From Macrostomum hystrix (taxonomy: Eukaryota; Platyhelminthes; Macrostomidae), in NCBI GenBank assembly GCA_950097015.1, contig CATNEN010000026.1, forward strand, positions 972,001-1,036,000: a stretch of DNA of 64,000 nucleotides, given 5' to 3'. Shown one piece after another: positions 53,515 through 63,857 of this stretch. The stretch's first letter is position 1. Every line of letters begins with the position of its first letter. Both the position numbers and the translations under genes were made by a program. The notes under the pieces are model-generated. The model searched no databases, was not told the origin of the DNA, and saw only the letters and a program-made list of their open reading frames with translations.

Positions 53515-54090
53515 ATGATGATCAAAGGCGCTGCAACCTTGAGAATCACCAACCTGGTTGGTGGAGTGGATCTGAGACTGACTGGAGGCAGAGGCGCCCA
53601 GCTTCCTCTAAGGGAGCTGGCTCTCAGCATGGCTCATGTGATCTACCGACCCGTGTGGCCCAGAGTGCTCATCAAGCAGATGCGGAATCCCAGAGTTACC
53701 CTACTGCTCTACCCTACTGGGCAACTGAGCATCTGTGGCGCAAAGAGCTACGCCGACTCGGTCAGGGCTGCCCGGCGCTTCGTCGCTATGCTGCATCGCC
53801 GAGTGCCGGCTCAGCTGCTGCCTCGTCAAGCTTTCGGTGTGAGGATTAAGACTATCACTGCGCATGGAAAACTTGCAATTCAAAATGTGCTAAATCTAAC
53901 AAGTTTGTCACATCTGCTACCAAATGCTGAATATGAACCCGAATCATTTTCTGCTTTAATTTTCAAATTACGATTTTGCAAGTGTCTGCTTTTTCACAGT
54001 GGGTCATTTGTTCTAAGCGGTGCTCGATCTTTGAATCAGCTACGAACCGACAGCATCCGTCTGCGCGAATTAGTTTTTTCTCTATTATAA
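53515..54090 (+). CDS. TATA-binding protein (TBP) homologue encoded by the Polinton
   Basis: 191 residues from ATG 53515, an intact ORF that is the length of a TBP core. Two imperfect repeats are visible. Repeat 1: RITNLVGGVDLRL, LALSMAHVIYRPVWP, LLLYPTGQLSICGAKS. Repeat 2: FGVRIKTITAHGKLAIQNV, NAEYEPESFSALIFKLR, LLFHSGSFVLSGARS. Family hallmarks are the NIV-like strand after each repeat start, YxP followed by an aromatic, and the x-SG-x-(L/I)-x-x-x-GA-(K/R) strand. The four positions that insert into TATA DNA in TBP are aromatic here (Trp, Tyr, Phe, Phe). TBP bends promoter DNA to start transcription. It is the last left-arm gene, downstream of the nuclease-like ORF. Homology is inferred by eye; divergence from cellular TBP is large. 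Confidence 0.82.
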   Translation: MMIKGAATLRITNLVGGVDLRLTGGRGAQLPLRELALSMAHVIYRPVWPRVLIKQMRNPRVTLLLYPTGQLSICGAKSYADSVRAARRFVAMLHRRVPAQLLPRQAFGVRIKTITAHGKLAIQNVLNLTSLSHLLPNAEYEPESFSALIFKLRFCKCLLFHSGSFVLSGARSLNQLRTDSIRLRELVFSLL

Positions 54091-54771
54091 AATATAATCG
54101 GAAAATAATTTATCACGCACTTTGTTTGTCACCATACGGTTGACAAAAACAACGTTAACTGGAGCTCAAACTTCTTCAAGATGTATTTATTACATTTATT
54201 ATCCTCAACAAGTTGAATATGAAACAAAAAGATTGAAAACCCAACCGTAATGTAACCGAACATGAAATTAATAAAAAAACATTATAATACACAATTAAAG
54301 AAGCAAATGACGCTGAAAATGCGAAACCCCGGATGCAAACATTAAGCGCATACTAAAAAAAAAAAACTGTCTATGACAACGCAGATAAAAAAGCAACTAA
54401 TTTGCATCCTTATCGAGATGAGGAAGGATGATCACTAAGTTGATTTTACTTTAACGAGAGAATTAAAATTGTTACAGAGAAACGAGATTTTAATTAAAAA
54501 AATTAAAAATTAAAAAATAAGTTCAATTTATTTGTATCACGCGTTCTTCAAATGGAAACATTTGAAACAATTACTATTCAGATGCAACGCTGGCATGAAT
54601 GAAAAAAGTAGTATTAGTAGTCTCCGAAACAAGATCCAACATACTGAGCATGCTAGCAAATCTGAGCATTCCAGAAACAGAAAACTGTTTAAAATTTAAA
54701 AGTAAAAACGACAATTAAAAAAAGCAACAATTGTCCACGACAACTTCTAGCCGTCACTACTTTTTATGAAG
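54091..54771. other. AT-rich junction between the two converging arms of Polinton 1
   Basis: About 680 AT-rich bases where plus and minus transcription units meet; probably holds both 3' ends (several AATAAA/TTTATT hexamers, for example near 54268 and 54525). No ORF supported. Confidence 0.6.
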
Positions 54772-57700
54772 TTAAGCAAACCTGATGCGCTTCTGCTGGC
54801 CATGGAAATCCTGGGTCAGAGCATAGTGGCCATAGGGAAGACTTCGATTGCGGCTCAGCCATACTCGCTTGTCTTCCCAAACTGAGAGGCTTCGCTTCTC
54901 CAATACTGATGTGTAAACGCTGTGCTTCTTTGAGACAATTGTGGTCATGGCAACCGTCTGCTCCTGTTTCGAATTGAGCGCGGCAGCGTAGTCAGCATGA
55001 GTGATTTGAAGCTTCACAACAGATTGTTTCACGCCCTTGGCAGTTTTTTTGGCTTTCGCAGTTGAACTCTCAGCGGGAAGAAATGAATACAGCTTTGGCC
55101 GCAGCAGGACCCATTCTTGGTAGGTACCACCGCAGGATTCATCTTTGACGCAGCCAAGCTTGCCTTTCAGTTCCTCGGAGTAGTGCGGATGGTCTCGGGG
55201 ATAGTTCGACGAATCAAGGATATTTTCCTCTCTGAGCTTCGGGATCACATGCGATGTGAGCTCGTGATTTCTGAAGGCGAGAAAAAACGAGTCCGTGTCG
55301 CCACCGCATACCATCATGTCCTTGGAGCCGTCTGGTTCACAGAAAAGCGGCCGGAGCTTATCATACAGCAGGCTGTACATGCACATCTTCGACAAGTCGA
55401 GCACTGCCTGGCCGACGAAAATGGCCTTGTCAAGCTTTACTTTGTCTTTCCTGAACTGAAAGATGGATAGATTTTCATTTACAATAAAAACTCCGGTGCA
55501 ATTTGTTCGAGAGGAATAAGTTTCAACTTGAGTAGCGCTTGTGCAGATGCGCACATCACACCGCTTGCGCACGTTCTCCATCGTCTTTCCGAACAAAGAA
55601 TTGTTCTTTAGTTTGTAGAAATCCTTGCTAAAATCGGATGTTGCAAGTGCCCTCTTGCTATTATTGCTTGCAATGTACGAAGCAAAGATTTTCTTCTGGT
55701 TGAATTCAATCATCTTGAGAATTGACTTGATCTTCATTCCGTGCTGCAGGTAGAAGCGCAAGATGGTGCTGTGGACAATATAGCCATCCTTGTCCGAACA
55801 GGTCAGCAGAAGTTTCTCTGTTGCAGAGAACTTAAAATCGACATTGCCTGAGCGCTGCTCCGCGATTTGCTTCCACAATTCCAGCATAAACGGTGAAAAC
55901 TGGTCAACCTGCGGCTTAGATTTCTCTGGCGCAAAAGGTAATTCCTCTGTCACATCATGAATATCGGCTGGATATTCAAGGTCAACCTGCACGAGATAGG
56001 CTACTTCAGCTTCAGGATCGAGAGATATGAACTTTTTGGCGTCCCAAGACTGCAGTTCCTTTTCTGTCACCCACCTGAATCCGCTGCATGAGACTCACGC
56101 AGTCCTGCTGCTCATCATAGTCAGGCAAACTTTGGTTGTTTGCTTTAACATGGTGCACATTAACGAAAGACATGCCACCTCTAATGCCTTGTTCGAATAA
56201 ATGGTACATGTCAGGGTCTGTTAGCTGTTCGAGCACAACACCAGTTGATTTGAGAGCAGAGTCGTAAGACAGACCAGGTGTAGTTAGATAGTGCACTGGA
56301 TCGAGCCCATCTTCAGATAGACTGGCGTGACGAAATGCCTCAAAAATGTCTGCTAACTGGCGCACATCCATTTCCAGGTAGGCTAGCATGTAGTCTCGCA
56401 GACTACGACATTCGAATGCGGCCCATGCTGCCTTTGCTCGATGGTATTCCTCATCAGAAATCGCACAGTCGGTAAGACGGTTGAAAAATGCATTTTTCGG
56501 TGGCAGACTAGTCTGTTCAAGAATGTTGAACTCGGTCAGGAAATCATACGGAAAGACTCCCTTTTGGCGAATAATGTCTTTTGAAAGCAGAGGCCTAGAC
56601 TCTAGCAGCTGCAGAGTCAGTTTACAGTCGTTCTCTGAAAGATTGGAAAACAAATTTGCCAAACTTCCCTTTAGAAAGCAAAGAGAATCGATGAACTGAA
56701 TGGTAAACATTAGTGGCAGTGTCTTCCCGTTTTTTGTGTAGGTGCCAACAGGAAACTCCACCCGAAGTGATAGATAGCGCTCCGAAGTCTGTGGGACAAC
56801 ATTGAGTTTCCAATTTGGCATGCTACCAAGTGCGGTAGAAAGAAGAAGATGCAAATCGTAACCGCCCAAATTGTGAAAAATGACAGGCAAAAACCTGCGA
56901 CGAAGCTGAGCCCGCATGTTGCACTCCTGGCACGCGGCTCCTTTGAACTGCCCCGTCAGGTGATCATGGTCAAAATGTTTGTCAGCGGAACTGCTGAACT
57001 CAGATTGACAGTAGTGGCATGATGTGGCGTCATTGAAATCTTTCATGTCCGTTAGAGAAGATTTATCCGCTGCTTGGTGACTGTGCACCCGGTTCCACTG
57101 AAAGATTTCCCTGGAAAGCTTTTCAAGGGAACTGAGAAAAGCAAGGATGCACTCCTTGGGATCAGCATTGCAAAATGATTGGTACATGTCTGCTTTAGGA
57201 CGAAGTTCAGGCCCCTTCATGCACGCTCTGGAAACCACTAAGTAGGCTGCTGCACATGGCTCATGTTGAGCGATCAGATCGGCAGAGTCTGGTTTTTGTT
57301 TCAAAATGGCTTCCAGGTCGGCATAGGTCACAAATGGTGGACTGATTGTCTTCTGAAATTCCTTGAAGTTGATTTCGTTTGCTCCAGGAACAGGAAGGAC
57401 TTCCTTGATGGGATTTTCAGAAGCGATTTGGCATTCTCTGCTGTGCTCTAGAAGTCTCTCGCTGCAGTAGAATGAGGTCAAGCATCTGGTGCACCACTTT
57501 CTCATGGCAAGGCCGGCGCGGCTGTTCATCAGCCTGTCAAAGTTATTAATTGCACACCAGTGCTCTAATCCATAGCTGCCGCTGACCAACAGAAGCATTA
57601 GATGAGTTCGACCTCCTGGCTCATGCTTGAGACGACGGAGCAAGCTCACGTTACCTCGCTGCCATAGAAATGCAGAAATGCAAATTCCTGGATTGCTAGA

Positions 57701-58380
57701 CTCAACGAGATCAATGTCAGCGACACTGACGGGCATGGAGATTCCAGCGAAGTCAAGCTCGTTCAACCATTCATCGTAAGACGACAGTCTGCCAGGCGAT
57801 TTTTTTATCTTTGGATCGGCACTGTGCAATGCGGCAAGACAGGCGTACATGAAGCAGTCGTTGCCGGTACTTGGCGGATTGACGACAGCTTTCTTGTTTT
57901 TCAGACTGGCTGGGAGGTTAAATCTGGATGTTCTACCCTGGCGGAATCGAATCGGATTGTACCTAGCTAGATGTATATCCAGGAAGTTTATCTGAGTTAG
58001 TGTCCAACCACTACCATTCGTGTTCAACATGCTGCAAATCCTTTCCAACTCTTGCTCCTGTGCAACCAGCCAATCATGCAGATATTGATAGGTGGCAGTG
58101 GCATCCACACTCTTGTCAATGGTCTGCAGTTTGCAGCTGACCCACTTGTCTTCTTCTGTTAGAATCTGTCCATCCTTTATTCGCGCCATACGGATATTCG
58201 ACCTTGGCTGAACTTTATAATGGTGAATACCGATTCTTCGCTGCACTTCATCAATGACTATGCTTCCAGCCTGGACAAAAAACTCGGATGGCAGAGTGCC
58301 TGCATTATCTGGCCTCAGTCTTAATATTTCTAGCGATTCATTGAATGCTTGGGAAACTGTGCTGAGATGAACTGCCTGAC
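54772..58380 (-). pseudogene. Polinton protein-primed DNA polymerase B (pPolB), broken at motif A
   Basis: Main exon starts after acceptor TTTCTAG (58382-58381), joined by homology to an acidic exon 58804-58561 (donor ATG/GTAAGC). Order: an N-terminal Cys/His domain (NDCFMYACLAAL ... GLEHWCAINNF, protease/OTU-like), zinc-finger-like CTRCL...H, exonuclease I FVTYADLEAIL, an HNH-like zinc box (DHDHLTGQFKGAACQECN), exonuclease II FHNLGGYDLHLLL, exonuclease III YLEMDVRQLADIF, then polymerase motif B KLKNNSLFGKTMEN, motif C GGDTDSFF (about 55287-55303) and RPKLYSF. The reading frame changes near 56065-56085, and the segment between LPDYDEQQDC and the next frame lacks motif A, including its catalytic Asp. 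This enzyme would replicate the element from a protein primer. Confidence 0.9.
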
Positions 58381-58560
58381 CTAGAAACGGGAGTTGCAAA
58401 AAAAACATCAGTTTTTTTCTCCCTTCACCTTGTCAATTTCTAAAACAAAACGGTAACTACCTACAGTAATCACACATTAAGTTTTAATATCCCTTTGCTC
58501 AAGCTAACTGCACTTTGCGAAACTTAAAATATTTTACCAACTTATTAATTTCCGGCTTAC

Positions 58561-58804
58561 CATCATTTTCACCTTGCTCCGAGTGACCAGTGACCGAGCT
58601 TCTAGCGCCGCTGCTTCCTGGACTGCCACCATTCAAACTGAAACCGCTGGAGCCATTGCCATGGCCGCTGCTTGACTCAAAATCTGACAGACTTCCTTCC
58701 AATGATTCCGACAGATTTGTGCACGAAGACTCAGAAAGGTCCTCCTCCGACTCGGAATAGTCAGATTCATCTGACTCGGACAAGTGTGATAGAGTAAAAC
58801 TTAG
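58561..58804 (-). CDS. Acidic Ser-rich upstream exon of Polinton pPolB
   Basis: Minus-strand block rich in Ser, Glu, Asp and Gly (SESEEDLSESS, LSESLEGSLSDFESSSG) ending in donor GATG/GTAAGC; phase 1 fits the acceptor at 58381 of the polymerase exon. No ATG opens it, so further exon(s) lie upstream, perhaps near the Cys-rich gene. Element 2 has the same kind of exons at 28.5-29.5 kb. Confidence 0.6.
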
Positions 58805-59301
58805 CACAAAGAAGAAGCAAGTATGCTTTGTTATTTATTTTTCCAAAGATGTAAGCTTAATTGGATCGTTTATTTTAACAAGTTGCATTAATACAGAACG
58901 AGCAATCATAGCCAGAAAACCAATTCAGTAACGCATGCATAACGAGCAGGATGTTTTTAAGCCATACTGAAAGTCAGGGGAAAATGCAACTGAAGATAAA
59001 GCAGTACAGTTATAGAGCAGAATTAGCTGACAATTCGGTTGCACATTCCTTCACCAGTCATGATCTAACCACATCTAACCTTTATATTGACATATTTTGT
59101 CATGCCCCCTCTCTTCATCTTTTCTAAAAGCCTTTTTGAAATTCAAAAATTTTAAAAAGCTTTAAAACGCATTTTCTTTCATTCTTCGCAGTCTACGCTG
59201 GCGCAGGCTCAGGTGTGAAAGATTGACATTGAGAAACAGATTGCGCAAGTGGCGCGAGATCAAGTTTAAAGTCGAAATAAAGACAAAAAATGGCATTCAA
59301 T

Positions 59302-60174
59302 TTAGACTGGTGTGACAGTAATTTTGTTGCCATCAAGCACAACAACGTAGCCAGCCCCGGTTACGTATGGTAGCAGCAGATTTACAGTAAGAGCACTTGA
59401 AATCGCATTACCACCGTTGATAATGTTGTCTTCTGGAATGCTGACTGTCGGCACTTCTATTTCCGCTAGCAGTTCGGCCAGCTCGTCCCGTGCAACCGAG
59501 CCAGCTTCAGCGGTGGAGACGGCTGGAACCGCAGCCAAAGCAGCTGGAGCATCAGGAGTCAAGGCTTCGGCGAGCGGAGTGGCAATAGCATTGCCGACAG
59601 ACTCAATGTCCATATCGCTGCCTTCTTCTTCGATCATTGGACTGTCAGGCTGAACTAACATCTGCTTTCCTCTGATTGCCGGCACGCGAGCAGTGACTGC
59701 TGCAGCAGCTCCAGTCACCACGTCAAGGTCTCCGCTGGTGCTAGGGCCGTCCCTGTCAGGTGGACGCTGACTCGTCGTCATGGCGGGCGCAACGAAGTCC
59801 TCCCCAGAGCTAACACTCTCACTTCTGGGTGCCCTTGGTCTAATAATGCCATTGATCACCTGACTCAGTACATTGGACCGTTGCTTAGCAGCGACCACCT
59901 CAGTAGCCTGTTGCTTTGCCGCAGCCATAACTAATCGGCGGAAAGAGCGCGCTGCTTCTTCGTTGCCAGGCAGCAGCTGATGCCCGCGGTGCCGATTGAT
60001 CTTGGAGTTTTTTGAGCATTTGCCAAGTCCACGGAAAGGAGCTATTTCGGAGCACTGCCAGCAGACTGTCCATCTTGAAAGATTGGTGCATCTTGAATGC
60101 CGGTCGGCCTGCAGTCCTCCTTGCTTGCACTTCTTGCAGTCAGTGCACACCTCATAGTGCCAAGTGGATGCCAT
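59302..60174 (-). CDS. Cys/Trp zinc-finger-like Polinton protein
   Basis: 290 residues from the second Met (60174, MASTWHYEVC); an ATG five codons upstream is also in frame. N-terminal CTDCKKCKQGG, LQADRHSRC and WTVCWQC form a CxxCxxC...C...CxxC pattern suggestive of zinc binding. The rest is Ala/Ser/Pro-rich with acidic patches (EEEGSDMDIES) and a hydrophobic C-terminal strand (GYVVVLDGNKITV). A homologue sits at the same place in element 2 (29986-30792). Intact here. I do not recognise it outside these elements; as the outermost gene of the right arm it may act early, but that is inference. Confidence 0.6.
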   Translation of the reverse strand: MASTWHYEVCTDCKKCKQGGLQADRHSRCTNLSRWTVCWQCSEIAPFRGLGKCSKNSKINRHRGHQLLPGNEEAARSFRRLVMAAAKQQATEVVAAKQRSNVLSQVINGIIRPRAPRSESVSSGEDFVAPAMTTSQRPPDRDGPSTSGDLDVVTGAAAAVTARVPAIRGKQMLVQPDSPMIEEEGSDMDIESVGNAIATPLAEALTPDAPAALAAVPAVSTAEAGSVARDELAELLAEIEVPTVSIPEDNIINGGNAISSALTVNLLLPYVTGAGYVVVLDGNKITVTPV

Positions 60175-60215
60175 TATATTTATTTTCAAAAATTAATTTT
60201 TGCTTGTTAAACTAG

Positions 60216-60946
60216 ACTAATAAATCGCAGCAGAAGCGTTGGATTTGGGTGCTTATGTACCCAGACCACTGCCCTGGTTTGCAATACAGACCCATTTCCC
60301 ATGCAGCATTTTGATCAACGATCAGCGTTATCTATTCCCGGCTTCCATATTATTGAGCGGTCAGTGTGAGCATGGGGTTTGTGGATTTTATGACTGTCTC
60401 GCGCAGACCTCGACCTCTAATTCAGTTTACAACTTAATTGGGGCGCACAAGCAGGTAGGCAACCACGGCTGAACCTAGCAACAGCTCCTTAACTTGGAGG
60501 TGTGGGCTTATTGTTCAGTTTCCTTTTCACAAATAGCAGGCCTTGTTTTCAATTAGGCTAAATAGATCCAACCTTATGCAGAAGCGTAGCAAATGCTATT
60601 TGTTAAGAATTCGCGAACAAATGCATAATAGAGATTAGTAAAAACTTTGCAGCACTATTTCCAATAGCTTTTGTGAGCATATTCTACCCACTCTGTTCAC
60701 TTTTTCTCTGAATACGACCCATATATTCCCAGTGACAATAAGTTATGTTAGTCTGCCTCCCTTCACTCTTTAATATCTCTGCAAGTGCGGCAGTGTCATA
60801 GGCACAGCAATGGGCTCCTGCACTTTCTGTGCAAGTGCGGCAGTGTCATAGGCACAGCAATGGGCTCCTGCACTTTCTGTGCAAGTGCGGCAGTGTCGTA
60901 ACATCCCATACATCTGATTATGATTCGGTAAGCCTTAACCATTTAG
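60216..60946. other. Noncoding right-arm region of Polinton 1 with short tandem repeat
   Basis: No gene seen. At 60781-60900 two and a half 50-bp units carry GCAAGTGCGGCAGTGTCATA, the same core as the terminal inverted repeat (GCGGCAGTGTCATAA). Confidence 0.6.
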
Positions 60947-61929
60947 CATTTGCTGTGCCTAGTGATAGGCGGACCCTCTCTTCCTATCCCTGCAGTGTTA
61001 ACCCACCCCCAATGCAAAGAGAGAGATAGACCAGCAAGGCAGGACCTTGCAATGACCTGCATCACAGACATCAAGGTAGCATTTAACGTTCTCTCAGTGC
61101 AGCTGCTTGGAGGTTAAATGGGCCAGCGCCAGCGAGTTCCATTTGTCAGAGGCAGAGTGACCAAGAAAATTAAAGGCTAATTAAAATGTGGGGGCTTCGC
61201 CCCCACACCCCCACACCCCCTCTACTCCTATCTCTGCTGTGTTAATCACCCAGCGCAAAGAGATAGGCCGGCCTCTCTTCCTATCCCTGCAGTGTTAATC
61301 CATCCCTAATGCACAGAGATAGGCCAGCCATTTCTCTTATCTCTGCAGTGCATTCGTTTCCTTCCTATCATTTTACATTGCTTTCCTATCTCCCCAGTGC
61401 TAATGCGGCAGTGTCATAAGCACAGTAATGGGCTCCTGCACAAACCCACCTGATTGGCCTGCATATCTCCACTGTGTAGGCCCCGCTCCTATCCTTTTAC
61501 ACTGCTTTCCTATCTCCCCAGTGCTAATGCGGCAGTGTCATAAGCACAGTAATGGGCTCCTGCACAAACCCACCTGATTGGCCTGCATATCTCCACTGTG
61601 TAGGCCCCGCTCCTATCCTTTTACATTGCTTTCCTATCTCCCCAGTGCTAATGCGGCAGTGTCATAAGCACAGTAATGGGCTCCTGCACAAACCCACCTG
61701 ATTGGCCTGCATATCTCCACTGTGTAGGCCCCGCTCCTATCCTTTTACATTGCTTTCCTATCTCCCCAGTGCTAATGCGGCAGTGTCATAAGCACAGTAA
61801 TGGGCTCCTGCACAAACCCACCTGATTGGCCTGCATATCTCCACTGTGTAGGCCCCGCTCCTATCCTTTTACACTGCTTTCCTATCTCCCCAGTGCTAAT
61901 GCGGCAGTGTCATAATTCGCCCTACTACT
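60947..61929 (-). repeat. Right terminal inverted repeat of Polinton 1, expanded
   Basis: Inverted match of 45017-45628 but about 370 bases longer, because a subterminal 124-bp unit (starting CCTATCTCCCCAGTGCTAAT) is repeated at 61385, 61509, 61633, 61757 and 61881, against two occurrences on the left. Confidence 0.92.
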
Positions 61930-62044
61930 CAGAAATATACAGGGGAAATCCCGCTCAAAGAAGGGATCTAATAAAAATTGAAAAATTGAATTAAAAATTG
62001 AAATAAAAAGGCATGCATGCAGGCCACACCGAGCTGCTTTCTCT

Positions 62045-62276
62045 GGCTGAGAGCATTGGCATGCCGGCCAGTTTGTGAAGGTATTCGGTGCTCAGGTAAG
62101 AAGGCTGAGAGCATTGGCATGCCGGCCAGTTTGTGAAGGTATTCGGTGCTCAGGTAAGAAGGCTGAGAGCATTGGCATGCCGGCCAGTTTGTGAAGGTAT
62201 TCGGTGCTCAGGTAAGAAGGCTGAGAGCATTGGCATGCCGGCCAGTTTGTGAAGGTATTCGGTGCTCAGGTAAGAA
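62045..62276. repeat. 58-bp tandem repeat inside the LINE remnant
   Basis: Four perfect units containing GGCTGAGAGCATTGGCATGC. As 58 is not a multiple of three, the expansion shifts the reading frame. Confidence 0.95.
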
Positions 62277-62495
62277 GGCACACCATAGCAGATGCGCAGA
62301 GCAAGGGTTTAGATCTTTTGCAGCTTGATCTGGTTGGTGACGCAGATCAGAGTCAATTAAGATTGGGGCGCCGTAGGTGAGAGCACTCTCACCGTAGGCC
62401 CTGTACAGCATCCTGAGAGTGACGCTGCTCAGTTGGGTGATCTTGGCGATGCGGCACAGGAACATGACAATGGCCCGACAACGTGTTCGCAACGT
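62045..62495 (-). mobile_element. LINE (non-LTR retrotransposon) reverse-transcriptase C-terminal remnant
   Basis: Minus-strand reading shows the end of a LINE RT: LRMLYRAYGESALTYGAPILI at about 62345-62410, then a frame change and sequence like LSTEYLHKLAGMPML. Frameshifted and 5'-truncated. The last part is a 58-bp unit repeated four times (62045, 62103, 62161, 62219). Confidence 0.6.
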
Positions 62496-63857
62496 TGCCC
62501 ATGTGTTTGTTCAAGCAGAGATTGCAATCTTAGATAAGATGGAGCATGCTCCGCAGCTCTGCTTTATAAAGGACTAGACGTGTTCTCAGTACTTTTGCCA
62601 TTTTGATTTGATCAAAATGACTAGCTTACTTTTAAATCAGCTAACTAGTTGCAACTGTTGCGAAAAAGCTGCACTGAGAACCTAAAGAACCTAAAGAGCC
62701 TAAACCGAAAGGAACTAAGATAATGGTATAGCGAATACTATGGCCATGGCACTAGGTCTAGAACAGTCCGAAAGAATTGCCGTCACTTGAGGACAGGTTA
62801 AACTAGCTACATCTTTTTCTTGATGCGGCCTCCTATTTTAACTTCACAAATATTATAAATCGGCCAATAAATTGCCGATTGGCCGAAAGGGTCAAAAGGG
62901 TCGTTGTTGCTGTTGTGAGCTGCGTCTCACAATGACCTTGCCCCTGCGTCTCTAACCCTTCCACCCCTGCCACCTGCTCAAACCAGTTCTGGCCGGCCCC
63001 GGCTTAGGCCACCCTCCTTTTTCGTTGGTTGTCGTTCGCCCATTGGCTGCCCCATGCGCCGTCCTCGCTAGTCCAATCAGGCCTCTCGCCAAGGAGACTT
63101 CTGATTGGCTAGCCGGTCTCCTTCTCTCTCTCTCTTTGCTCTCAGCCTTGTGTGTTTGCCCCCCCAGCCCTGCGTGGCTTAGCCCTACCCCGTCCAGCCC
63201 TATGCCCTCGCCCCCACCCCACGCTGTTATTTATTAGCGCGCGCTGCCCGTGGCCAGCCCCGCGCCTCCCGAGTACTATTGCGAGAACGCTGCCCTCAGT
63301 TAGAGCGAACTTAAGAGTAAACGATCAATAATAAACTACGCAGCCTGAACTACAATACTTGCCATGAGTGCCACGTTCAATCCCTCCCGGTAAAAAAGCA
63401 TTCACGAGTTATTTATTTGTCCGTGCTGAAACCTTGTTCCTCTGCCCGACCTCTGCTAGTGTCAGAAGCTCATCATCATCCTTCTCCTCCAGAGTCTTCC
63501 CTCGAGTATGCGAAGTGTCGGTACGCCTCCAGACCGTCATCCACCTCTCTCTGGGGCTGTCGAGTGGCTACCCGCTCGCAGTCAAAGTATTCAGTCCGGG
63601 CTTAGCGAGTGTCGGTACGCTCCAAGTCCACCCCGTCTCTCCTCGGAGTGTCTGGACGCCTCGAGGGTCGCTGCTTCCCCTCCCTCCACCCCCGGCAAGC
63701 TTTGGGCGGTCCGTACCCGAACCCCTACTACCGCGTTGGCGAACTGCCGATCATACCGAGGAATTACAACAGCTGCCATCAGAAGCATTAAAAACAGACA
63801 CTGCAATAATAACTTAAGCCCAAATATTTAAGAAACGTATAATTAGAATACAGTGAA
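62496..63857. other. Intergenic or retroelement leader-like region, CCAAT- and pyrimidine-rich
   Basis: From 62935 to 63240 the plus strand is strongly C/T-rich with CCAAT-type boxes (CCATTGGCTG 63040, CCAATCAGG 63074, GATTGGCTAG 63103). AATAAA follows at about 63330. The open frames in 63368-63831 overlap in all three frames and show no domain. An LTR plus leader is possible, but I cannot define its ends. Confidence 0.4.

Larger units (their letters stand above)
45017..61929. mobile_element. Polinton (Maverick) element 1, 16.9 kb, nearly complete
   Basis: Starts AGTAGTAGGGCGAATTATGA, ends ...CATAATTCGCCCTACTACT, flanked by the perfect 6-bp duplication CAGAAA (45011-45016, 61930-61935); AG/CT ends and 6-bp duplications are Polinton rules. 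It contains integrase, major and minor capsid proteins, adenain-like protease, packaging ATPase and protein-primed polymerase B. Left-arm genes run plus, right-arm genes minus, meeting near 54.1-54.8 kb. Several genes are broken, so this copy is defective although young-looking. Confidence 0.97.

Noticed and set aside
53470-53849. C-terminal Ser/Arg-rich tail of the 312-aa nuclease-like ORF
   Set aside because: It is the out-of-frame reading of the TBP gene; the family homology ends near 53420-53470.
63368-63831. Overlapping plus-strand ORFs of 60-149 aa near the right edge
   Set aside because: Open in three frames because of C/T-rich composition and few stops; no recognisable domain.
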